This document shows, in pieces, positions 7,154 through 14,366 of a stretch of 14,935 bases of DNA (position 1 is the first letter of the stretch; each line of letters starts with the position of its first letter). The notes under the pieces are model-generated. The model was not told where the DNA came from and searched no databases. It saw nothing but the letters and a program-made list of their open reading frames with translations. The position numbers and the translations under genes were made by a program. The DNA comes from DATJPR01 sp035506295 (GTDB taxonomy: Bacteria; Bacteroidota; Ignavibacteria; UBA10030; UBA6906), in NCBI GenBank assembly GCA_035506295.1, contig DATJPR010000118.1:1-14935 (forward strand), given 5' to 3'.

Positions 7154-9547
7154 ATGCAGTATGGATACTTCGACGATGCCAACAAAGAATACGTTATCGC
7201 ACGTCCCGACACACCGAAATCCTGGAGCAACTACCTCGGCTCGACCGACTACGGCGCGATTATCACCAACAACGCGGGCGGGTACAGCTTCTACAAATCT
7301 GCCGCACAGGGGCGGTTCACACGCCTTCGCTTCAATGTGATCCCCGCCGATCAACCAGGGCGGTTTATCTACATCCGGGACAAAGAGAGCAAAGACTTCT
7401 GGTCCGCCTCCTGGCAGCCGGTCGGGAAATCGTTGAAGAACTTCAAGAGCGAGTGCCGGCACGGGGCAGGTTATACGCGGATTTCCTCATCTTACTCCTC
7501 CATCGAAAGCGAGACCTTGTACTTTGTCCCGCTCGGCCGGACCTATGAGTGCTGGCTTCTCAAACTGAAAAACACCGGTCGGAAAAAAAGAAGCCTCCGA
7601 CTCTTCACTTACGTGGAATACGCGAACAACTGGAACCTCTCGCAGGACATCATCAATCTTCAATACTCCCAGTTCATCATGAAGATGGATGTGGTGGACG
7701 GCATGATCGACCACGGAACGAATGTCATGATGCCGGAACTTCCGGACCATTTTGAGGATAGCGGCCAGGGGCGTCACACGTTCCTTGCGATCACCGGGGC
7801 TCCGGTGAAGGGATTCGACACGGACCGCGATGTGTTTCTCGGGCCGTACAGGACATACGCAAACCCCATAGCCGTGGAGCTGGGGCGCTGCAGCAATTCA
7901 AAGGCTGTGGGAGACAACGCGTGCGGTACGCTTGCTGTCGACGTCACCCTGAAACCGGGCGAATCTAAGGAACTTGTTGTGCTCATGGGGATCGGCAAGG
8001 CAGGATCGGAAGGAAAGGCTGCGGTTGCGGAATCGGGAACGCCGGAGAAGGCTCATGCGGAATTCGACAAGCTCGTCGCGCACTGGCGCGCACGCACGCA
8101 AGGGATGAGCGCCAGAACGCCGGACAAAGAGTTCAACAGCATGGTGAACATGTGGAACCCGTACAATTGCCTCATCACGTACGCCTGGTCACGGGCTGCC
8201 AGCCTGATCTACAGCGGCGAGCGGGACGGCCTCGGCTATCGCGACACCGTGCAGGACATGCTCGGGGTCATGCACACGATCCCCGGCGAGGTCAAGGAGC
8301 GGCTCGAGTTGATGATCACCGGGCAGGTTTCCACCGGAGGAGCGATGCCGGTGGTCAAGCCATTCGCCCACATCCCGGGAAAGGAATCTGCACCGGCCGC
8401 ACATGAATATCGTTCGGACGACTGCATGTGGCTCTTTAATACGGTCCCTGCATACGTGAAGGAAACCGGCGACGTGCAGTTCTACAACAAGGTCCTTCCC
8501 TATGCCGACAAGGGAGACGACACGGTGCTGGCGCACTTGCGGCGGGCGATTCAATTCAGTCTCGACCGCAGCGGGAAACACGGTTTCCCCTGCGGCCTAT
8601 TCGCGGACTGGAATGATTGCCTCGAACTGGGGCAGGATGGAGAAACCGTCTTCGTGGCATTTCAGCTCCGCTATGCGCTCAACGTTTATGCGGAGATCGC
8701 CGAAATGCTGGGGAAGCCGAAAGAAGCTGCGTGGGCAAAGGATCATCTCAAGACCCTGGATGGGAACCTTGAGAAGCACGCATGGGACGGCGAATGGTAT
8801 GTGCGGGCATACAGAGCGGACGGATTGAAATTCGGGTCAAAGGAGAATGCCGAAGCGTCGATCTTTTTGGAGCCGCAGCCGTGGGCGGTGTACAGCGGTC
8901 ATTCCACGGGCGAGCAGGCCGGGAAGCTTATGGATGTGGTCGACCGTCGCCTCTCCACCGATTACGGGCTGATGATCTGCGATCCGCCGGTGGAGAAGAC
9001 AGACCCCAAGGTGATTAAGGCGCGACTATTTAATAAAGGGATGAAGGAGAACGCGTCCGTCTTCTGTCACACCCAGGGATGGGCGGTGATCGCGGAGGCG
9101 ATGCTGGGCCGCGGCAATCGCGCGTTTGCGCTCCATCGCAAGTACATGCCGAGCGCATACAACAAAAAAGCGGAAGTGCGCCAGATTGAACCTTATGTCT
9201 ATTGTCAGTTCACCCACAGCAAGTATAGTCCGCGCCATGGTGCATCCCGTCTTCCCTGGCTGAGCGGGAGCGCGTCGTGGGCGTATTACACTGCCACGCA
9301 ATACATCCTGGGTGTGCAACCCGAGTATTCCGGACTTCGGATCGATCCGTGCATCCCGGCGGAGTGGAAGGAGTTCACGATGACGCGAAGATTCCGCGGG
9401 AAGGACTTCTCGATTACCGTGAAGAACGAACGTCATGTCCAGAAGGGCGTCTCGAAGGTTCTTCTCAATGGGAAGGAGATCCAGGGCAACGTCATACCGC
9501 CCCATCTTATGCAGGAAAAGAATGACGTTGTCGTGTATATGGGTTGA
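7154..9547 (+). CDS. GH94 beta-glucoside phosphorylase (cellobiose phosphorylase type)
   Basis: The 797-residue protein matches the usual length of GH94 enzymes, which reversibly phosphorolyse beta-linked glucosides to alpha-glucose-1-phosphate and a shorter sugar. The N-terminus (YGYFDDANKEYVIARPDTP, then NYLGSTDYGAIITNNAGGYSF) is characteristic of cellobiose phosphorylases and begins the N-terminal beta-sandwich. The (alpha/alpha)6 barrel contains GLGYRDTVQDMLGV and the ADWNDCLEL motif (D485 and D488), which holds the general-acid aspartate of the family. HTQGWAVIAEAMLGRGNRAF near residue 638 is the conserved segment linked to phosphate binding. A C-terminal beta domain covers the last ~80 residues. 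There is no signal peptide, so it acts in the cytoplasm on imported disaccharide. GGGAG at 7140-7144 lies 9 nt before the ATG at 7154, favoured over an in-frame ATG at 7121. The acceptor specificity (cellobiose, laminaribiose, chitobiose or another) cannot be read from the motifs. It is monocistronic by its terminator and saves ATP compared with hydrolysis. Confidence 0.92.
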   Translation: MQYGYFDDANKEYVIARPDTPKSWSNYLGSTDYGAIITNNAGGYSFYKSAAQGRFTRLRFNVIPADQPGRFIYIRDKESKDFWSASWQPVGKSLKNFKSECRHGAGYTRISSSYSSIESETLYFVPLGRTYECWLLKLKNTGRKKRSLRLFTYVEYANNWNLSQDIINLQYSQFIMKMDVVDGMIDHGTNVMMPELPDHFEDSGQGRHTFLAITGAPVKGFDTDRDVFLGPYRTYANPIAVELGRCSNSKAVGDNACGTLAVDVTLKPGESKELVVLMGIGKAGSEGKAAVAESGTPEKAHAEFDKLVAHWRARTQGMSARTPDKEFNSMVNMWNPYNCLITYAWSRAASLIYSGERDGLGYRDTVQDMLGVMHTIPGEVKERLELMITGQVSTGGAMPVVKPFAHIPGKESAPAAHEYRSDDCMWLFNTVPAYVKETGDVQFYNKVLPYADKGDDTVLAHLRRAIQFSLDRSGKHGFPCGLFADWNDCLELGQDGETVFVAFQLRYALNVYAEIAEMLGKPKEAAWAKDHLKTLDGNLEKHAWDGEWYVRAYRADGLKFGSKENAEASIFLEPQPWAVYSGHSTGEQAGKLMDVVDRRLSTDYGLMICDPPVEKTDPKVIKARLFNKGMKENASVFCHTQGWAVIAEAMLGRGNRAFALHRKYMPSAYNKKAEVRQIEPYVYCQFTHSKYSPRHGASRLPWLSGSASWAYYTATQYILGVQPEYSGLRIDPCIPAEWKEFTMTRRFRGKDFSITVKNERHVQKGVSKVLLNGKEIQGNVIPPHLMQEKNDVVVYMG

Positions 9548-9568
9548 GGGATTGCCGTTTCGTGTTTC

Positions 9569-9612
9569 GGGCACAATCGAATTGCCTTTTGACGATTGTG
9601 CCCTTTTCTTTT
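9569..9612 (+). terminator. Strong intrinsic terminator of the GH94 gene
   Basis: An 11-bp perfect stem, GGGCACAATCG (9569-9579) with CGATTGTGCCC (9593-9603), encloses a 13-nt loop and is followed by TTTTCTTTT. It starts 22 nt after the phosphorylase stop codon. Confidence 0.9.
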
Positions 9613-9708
9613 CTGGTGGCTGTCGAATTTCTCCCCTCTCGAACGACTATGGTAGGACAGCGGGAGCTACATTGACCCTCAAGCGGTAATGAACGAAAGG
9701 AGAACGCC

Positions 9709-10107
9709 ATGAAGTTCATCTGTCTCGGGTATATCGAACCCAAAGTGCTCGCGGGGATGACAGAACATGACCGCCTTGCGATGCTGGATGAATGCTTTGC
9801 CTACGACGACGAATTGCGGGATCACCGACATTTTACCGCCGGCGAAGCGTTGCAGACACCTGACACGGCAAAGACCCTCCGTTGGGAGAAAGGTCGGCTC
9901 CTGGTGACAGACGGTCCATACGCCGAAACGAAGGAACAGTTGGGCGGCATTCTCGTACTCGAGGCACGAGACCTGAAGCACGCGGTCGAGTTGATCGGAA
10001 AGCATCCCGGCGTCAAGTACGGACCGTTCGAGATCCGGCCGGCCGCGGACTTGAGCGATATGGTCCGGGAGAGCGAGCTGCGACGGTCAGGGGGGAGGAA
10101 AAGATGA
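9709..10107 (+). CDS. YCII-related (DGPF-domain) small protein
   Basis: The 132-residue protein belongs to the YCII-related/DGPF family of small ferredoxin-like-fold proteins. The family signature is clear: MKFICLGYIE at the start, a conserved HRHFTAGEAL region near 39-48, and DGPYAETKEQLGG at 68-80, with GPFEIRP near 105-111. The family's biochemical role is not established; members are often found beside ECF sigma factor genes. No sigma factor gene is visible next to this one. AAAGGAG at 9696-9702 lies 6 nt before the ATG, so the start is secure. The extra C-terminal tail is charged and ends GGRKR. It stands alone between the GH94 terminator and a ~530-bp stretch without a clear gene. A sequence TACATTG at 9668-9674 could be a -7 element, but no matching upstream element is seen. 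Confidence 0.88.
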   Translation: MKFICLGYIEPKVLAGMTEHDRLAMLDECFAYDDELRDHRHFTAGEALQTPDTAKTLRWEKGRLLVTDGPYAETKEQLGGILVLEARDLKHAVELIGKHPGVKYGPFEIRPAADLSDMVRESELRRSGGRKR

Positions 10108-10635
10108 GGTTTTGAATCAGGGAATCGCATCCGACAAATCCACGGCGCCTTATGGGATGCACCTGAGCTTCATATCGATGCCGCGTACGCGTGCAGCGCT
10201 CGCTTGATGGACTGTCGATCGATGTGGACTTCTGCGAGAGTTCGCCACCATCTGTCGATAGGGATTTCTGCGGCCGCACTGCGGGACAACGAGGCGATGA
10301 CGATACATTGTACAAACGTCTTCACGTCACCCTTTGGGAGGCTGCATCAGAATTTCGCCACGCGGTCGTTGTTGACCATCATGGAAATCCCGGACGTCTT
10401 TGTCAGAAGATGTCCTCGCGGAAAGACCCCCCGTTTTCCAATCGCTCATCCTCGTTTCACCACTGGCATGCTTCGTGCGATTCTTTCCGGACGCGGATGA
10501 CCCGGAGGACCGTTCACTCGAAGTAGCCCCAGGAAACGGCGGCGCATCGCTCCTACTCCCCGAAGTCTCTCAACGTGGCGACATTGGGCATTCCCGCAAA
10601 TCAGCTAAGGAATAGTCACGTAAGGAGGGACACCC
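10108..10635. other. 528-bp interval with no convincing gene
   Basis: Open frames of about 70-110 codons exist on the + strand (for example 10191-10526 and 10204-10500), but their translations overlap each other, have no recognisable family, and lack ribosome-binding sites. No terminator after the YCII gene and no clear promoter for the receptor gene could be identified. The palindrome TTGTACAA at 10309-10316 is short and may be chance. The end of the interval carries the AGGAGG (10623-10628) of the chemoreceptor gene. It could be a decayed gene remnant or a regulatory region. Confidence 0.4.
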
Positions 10636-13566
10636 ATGCGTTGGTTCGCAAATCTCAGACTCTCGACGAAACTCGTCGTCGCCTTCATGGTTATCGCGGC
10701 ACTCGCCGCTGCAACAGGATTGTTTGCCATCGACCGACTCGCTCGCGTCAACAGCACCACGGCAGAGCTAGAGTCTCGATTACTTCCTGTGACAGAGCTG
10801 GACGCAACGATCAACGACAACCTTCAACGCTTGCGCCGCAATGAACTTCAGCACATCTTGACTGCGAGTCCCGATGGGATGTTCCAACGAGAACAGCAGA
10901 TCGCGGCCCTTGTCGATTCCTTGTCGGCCGATTTGACTCGAGCCGAGGGAATGACCGCAAACGATGAGGCCCGGCAGAATCTTGAAGGCATGAAAAGCGC
11001 GTGGGTGAGCTACCACGCGCGGGTGGGGGAAGTGATGAACCTAAGCAAACAGGGGAAAAAGGAGACGGCGCGGTCAATCGCGAACGGTCAAGGCAAAGAA
11101 GACCTCACGGTTTTTGAAAACGCGCTGGCGAAAGATATCGACTTGAATCGACGGGAGGGGGATCAGGCGGCATCCGCCGGAAACGCGATCTACCAATCAG
11201 CCCGTCTAATGATCATTGTTTCCGTCGTTGTCGTTTTCGTCATCGGGATGATCATGTCGGTACTCATCTCCAGGATCATTGCGGCGCCGATCAAGGCGGC
11301 CAGTGTAGCGGCGGAGAGTCTTGCCGTCGGCAATGTCGATATCACGTTGAAGCATGACTCGCGAGACGAAGTGGGGACACTGACCGCAGCGTTCCAGAAA
11401 ATGGTCGAGGCAATCCGCGAGCAGGCAGAAGCGGCGGACCGGATCGCCAAGGGGGATCTGGACGTCAATATTACGCCCAAATCTGAACAAGACATTCTCG
11501 GTCATGCGCTTGTTTCGGCACTGGCCTCGCTCAAGGCGTTGATTGCCGAAATGCGCCATATGTCGACCGAACACGACAAGGGCGATATCGATGTCACCAT
11601 CCCTGTCGAGAAATTCCAGGGGGCATATCGTGAGATGGCGGAGGGTGTCAACACGATGGTCCAAGGCCATATACAGGTGAAGAAAAAGGCGATGGCTTGC
11701 GTGGCGTCCTTCGCGAAGGGTGACTATGACGCATCGTTGGAGCGGTTTCCCGGGAAGAAGTCATTCATCAATGACAACATCGAGATGTTGCGGACGAATG
11801 TGAAACAGTTCATTCAGGAAATGCGGCACATGTCTTCGGAACACGACAGAGGAGATATCGATGTCGTCATCCCCGCCGAGAGGTTCGAAGGGGCGTACCA
11901 CGAAATGGCGAACGGTGTCAACACCATGGTGCAGGGTCATATCCAGGTGAAAAAGAAGGCGATGGCGTGTGTTGCCGCTTTTGCCGCGGGTGACTTCGAA
12001 GCGCCCCTGGAGAAGTTCCCGGGCAAGAAGGCATTCATCAACGAGAACATCGAGCTGCTTCGGTCGAATGTGAAGGCCTTCATCCGGGAGATGAACCGCA
12101 TGTCGGCGGAACACGACAGAGGTGACATCGATGTGATGATCCCGGTGGATGAGTTCCGTGGTGCGTACAAGGAGATGGCCAAGGGGGTGAACACCATGGT
12201 TGCCGGTCATATCCAGGTGAAGAAAAAAGCGATGGCGTGCGTTGCGGAGTTCGGCCGGGGGAACTTCGACGCCCCCCTGGAGCAATTCCCTGGGAAGAAA
12301 GCATTCATCAATACCACGATCGAGGAAGTCCGGAGGAATCTGAAGGAATTCGAAGCCGAGCTTGGAGTCCTTGTGACAGCCGCAAGCGAAGGCCAGCTTT
12401 CTACCCGTGCCGATGCCGGGAAGTTTGTTGGTGGATGGAACACCCTCACCACGGGAGTTAACGCCCTTCTGGACCGTGTGATTGAACCGGTGAAAGACGG
12501 CGCAAATATCCTGGCTGACATGGCCCGCGGCGATATGACAGCGCGGGTAAAAGCCGCCTATAAGGGGGATCATCAGTTGATCAAGGTCTCTATCAATCAG
12601 GTGGGAGAGAACCTTGACAAAGCGCTCGGGGAGGTTCGGCAAGCGGTTGCCGCAACAGCCAGTGCGGCGAGCGAAATCAGTTCAAGCACAGAACAAATGG
12701 CTGCAGGTGCTCAGGAACAGACAAGCCAGGCCGGGGAAGTTGCCGGGGCAGTCGAGGAGATGACGAAGACGATCCTGGAGAATTCCCGGAACGCCGCTAC
12801 GACAGCAAACGTCGCCAAGCAGGCGAAGGACTCCGCGGAACAGGGGGGGAAGGTCGTCGAGGAAACAATTGCAGGAATGCAGCGCATAGCCAAGGTCGTC
12901 GAGAAGAGCGCGGAAACCGTCCAGGAACTCGGGCGGTCGAGCAATCAGATCGGCGAAATCGTGACCGTGATCGACGACATTGCCGACCAGACAAATCTGC
13001 TGGCGCTTAATGCTGCAATTGAAGCCGCCAGGGCCGGTGAGCAAGGGAGGGGATTTGCGGTCGTTGCTGACGAGGTGCGCAAACTTGCCGAAAGGACAAC
13101 GAAGGCGACGAAGGAAATCGCCGGCATGATCAAGAAGATCCAGCAGGATACGGCCGGCGCCGTCGGTTCGATGCAGGAAGGAACAAAGCAAGTGGCCGAC
13201 GGGATAAGCCTTGCCGACCGGGCGGGGGTGTCGCTGAGGGAGATCGTGCAGGTCAGCCAGAAAGTGACTGATATGGTGACCCAGATCGCGACGGCATCGG
13301 AGCAGCAATCCTCGGCCGCTGAGCAGATCTCGAAAAACGTCGAGGCAATCAGCACCGTGACTTCGCAAACCGCATCGGGGACACAACAGGTCGCCAGGGC
13401 GGCAGAAGACCTGAGTCGACTGACAGAAACCCTGGCGTCACTCATCAGCCAGTTCAGACTCGGAGCCGGTGGCCAGCCCGAGCGAGACGAGTCTCCTCGC
13501 GAAGATCGGGGCAGTGTCGCAGTACGCGCCAACGGCAAACTCGTTCCCCATCTCGAAGGAGCATGA
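10636..13566 (+). CDS. Methyl-accepting chemotaxis protein with an extended poly-HAMP array
   Basis: This is an inner-membrane chemoreceptor of 976 residues. TM1 is at about 13-33 and TM2 at about 191-212, flanking a ~155-residue periplasmic domain rich in helix (four-helix-bundle type; ligand unknown). After TM2 a HAMP domain starts (PIKAASVAAESLAVGNVDITL, then DEVGTLTAAF), then a second HAMP-like unit near 275-305. Three tandem 90-residue repeats follow at 306-395, 396-485 and 486-575, each looking like two HAMP-like units (GDIDVxIP... and GxFxAPLEQFPGKKAF...). Two more HAMP-like units follow to about 670. The signalling domain has the MCP hairpin tip near 774-825 (DQTNLLALNAAIEAARAGEQ, GRGFAVVADEVRKLAERT), which binds CheA and CheW. 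Glu/Gln-rich helices before and after the tip are likely methylation regions. There is no C-terminal NWETF-type pentapeptide. AGGAGG (10623-10628) is 7 nt before the ATG. The stop is 3 nt before cheW, which indicates co-expression. Its only cysteines are C355, C445 and C535, one per repeat. Confidence 0.95.
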   Translation: MRWFANLRLSTKLVVAFMVIAALAAATGLFAIDRLARVNSTTAELESRLLPVTELDATINDNLQRLRRNELQHILTASPDGMFQREQQIAALVDSLSADLTRAEGMTANDEARQNLEGMKSAWVSYHARVGEVMNLSKQGKKETARSIANGQGKEDLTVFENALAKDIDLNRREGDQAASAGNAIYQSARLMIIVSVVVVFVIGMIMSVLISRIIAAPIKAASVAAESLAVGNVDITLKHDSRDEVGTLTAAFQKMVEAIREQAEAADRIAKGDLDVNITPKSEQDILGHALVSALASLKALIAEMRHMSTEHDKGDIDVTIPVEKFQGAYREMAEGVNTMVQGHIQVKKKAMACVASFAKGDYDASLERFPGKKSFINDNIEMLRTNVKQFIQEMRHMSSEHDRGDIDVVIPAERFEGAYHEMANGVNTMVQGHIQVKKKAMACVAAFAAGDFEAPLEKFPGKKAFINENIELLRSNVKAFIREMNRMSAEHDRGDIDVMIPVDEFRGAYKEMAKGVNTMVAGHIQVKKKAMACVAEFGRGNFDAPLEQFPGKKAFINTTIEEVRRNLKEFEAELGVLVTAASEGQLSTRADAGKFVGGWNTLTTGVNALLDRVIEPVKDGANILADMARGDMTARVKAAYKGDHQLIKVSINQVGENLDKALGEVRQAVAATASAASEISSSTEQMAAGAQEQTSQAGEVAGAVEEMTKTILENSRNAATTANVAKQAKDSAEQGGKVVEETIAGMQRIAKVVEKSAETVQELGRSSNQIGEIVTVIDDIADQTNLLALNAAIEAARAGEQGRGFAVVADEVRKLAERTTKATKEIAGMIKKIQQDTAGAVGSMQEGTKQVADGISLADRAGVSLREIVQVSQKVTDMVTQIATASEQQSSAAEQISKNVEAISTVTSQTASGTQQVARAAEDLSRLTETLASLISQFRLGAGGQPERDESPREDRGSVAVRANGKLVPHLEGA
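11551..12360 (+). repeat. Three in-frame 270-bp tandem repeats inside the chemoreceptor gene
   Basis: Units at 11551-11820, 11821-12090 and 12091-12360 are each exactly 270 bp (90 codons) with no indels. Each starts with an M(R/N)xMSxEHD(K/R)GDID segment and contains the same 14 residues, GHIQVKKKAMACVA, followed by FPGKKxFIN. At the DNA level the copies differ largely at third codon positions, so the duplication is not recent and the protein sequence has been kept. The units encode HAMP-like signal-relay modules. Confidence 0.95.
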
Positions 13567-13569
13567 TCC

Positions 13570-14064
13570 ATGGAACAGGCGAAGCCAGGCGCCGTCAAAG
13601 GCGCCAACGAGGAACTGCTGCAATTGGTTAGCTTCTCGGTTGGGGGGGAAGAGTTCGGCGTCGATATCCTCAAAGTGCAGGAGATCAACAGAATGCTGAA
13701 CGTCACCCACGTCCCGAACGCACCGGATTACGTTGACGGGGTCATCAACCTGCGGGGACGCGTCATCCCCGTGGTGAACATCCGACGACGGTTCGGGATG
13801 GACCGAAGGGAGCTGGACAAGAGCACACGCATTGTCGTTGTGGAGCTGGCGGGACAAGTGGTCGGATTCCTCGTCGATGGTGTGAGAGAAGTCCTGCGAA
13901 TCCCGAAGAGTATCATCGAGCCCCCTCCTGCTCTTCTGGGTGCTCGGAAGGGAGACTACATTACCGCAGTGGGGAAACTGGAGGATCGGCTGCTCATCCT
14001 TCTGGATCTTGAGCGGATCCTCAGTATGGACGAAACGGAATCTCTGCAAAGTATAGCGGTGTGA
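13570..14064 (+). CDS. cheW: CheW chemotaxis coupling protein
   Basis: CheW couples chemoreceptors to the histidine kinase CheA in the cytoplasmic receptor array. The 164-residue protein has the usual two-barrel CheW pattern: LVSFSVGGEEFGVDILKVQEI (about 19-39), VPNAPDYVDGVINLRGRVIPVVN (about 48-70) with the conserved NLRG arginine R62, then IVVVELAGQVVGFLVDGVREVL (about 89-110). The last segment LLILLDLERIL completes the fold. The length is typical for a stand-alone CheW, and there is no CheA or receiver domain attached. AAGGAG at 13556-13561 lies inside the end of the receptor gene, 8 nt before the ATG. The 3-nt gap to the receptor stop indicates that the two proteins are made together and are likely partners. 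A terminator follows 51 nt after the stop. No cheA, cheR or cheB is in the window. Confidence 0.96.
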   Translation: MEQAKPGAVKGANEELLQLVSFSVGGEEFGVDILKVQEINRMLNVTHVPNAPDYVDGVINLRGRVIPVVNIRRRFGMDRRELDKSTRIVVVELAGQVVGFLVDGVREVLRIPKSIIEPPPALLGARKGDYITAVGKLEDRLLILLDLERILSMDETESLQSIAV

Positions 14065-14113
14065 TTTCAGCAGGCGAATTCTCAGATTCTCACTGATGTC
14101 GTTCGACGCATCC

Positions 14114-14156
14114 GGAGGACCTGTCCAATTACCCGGGACAGGTCCTTCCTTTTTTT
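14114..14156 (+). terminator. Strong intrinsic terminator after cheW
   Basis: AGGACCTGTCC (14116-14126) pairs perfectly with GGACAGGTCCT (14136-14146) around a 9-nt loop; a G-U and a G-C pair extend the stem to 13 bp. Seven T residues follow at 14150-14156. Confidence 0.92.
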
Positions 14157-14265
14157 CCGCCCCCCCTCTCTACTCGGGCCAGATCGGCCCCCGCTTCGAT
14201 CCTGTGGTCAAGCCTCAGGCTGAAGAGTCCTCCTTGCCCAGAATCGACGGGGAGCGTCGTCTCCC

Positions 14266-14296
14266 TTTGACGGTAGAAATCTAATCATTACATTGC
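14266..14296 (+). promoter_or_regulatory. Candidate promoter for the GHMP kinase gene
   Basis: TTTG (14266-14269) and TACATTGC (14289-14296) are separated by 19 nt, a fair match to the Bacteroidota TTTG/TAnnTTTG arrangement. Read as sigma-70, TTGACG and TACATT are 16 nt apart. It lies just after the cheW terminator and 70-75 nt before the first likely start codon of the kinase. Confidence 0.45.
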
Positions 14297-14366
14297 TCAG
14301 AGGCGCTCGATGTGAATTCTCTCCGCAACCGGCTTGCACGAGGTGCACAAATCTTGGATCGTAAGG

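Noticed and set aside
10191..10526. 111-codon open frame between the YCII gene and the chemoreceptor
   Set aside because: No Shine-Dalgarno, no family features, and competing frames of similar length overlap it.
11551..12360. Tandem 270-bp units considered as a CRISPR-like or mobile repeat
   Set aside because: They are in-frame coding modules without spacers; divergence is mainly at third codon positions.
11761..12642. A 293-codon minus-strand open frame opposite the HAMP repeats
   Set aside because: Its apparent internal repeats mirror the tandem repeats of the real + strand gene; no ribosome-binding site or family match.
14096..14284. 62-codon open frame after cheW
   Set aside because: It spans the intrinsic terminator and has no ribosome-binding site or recognisable sequence.
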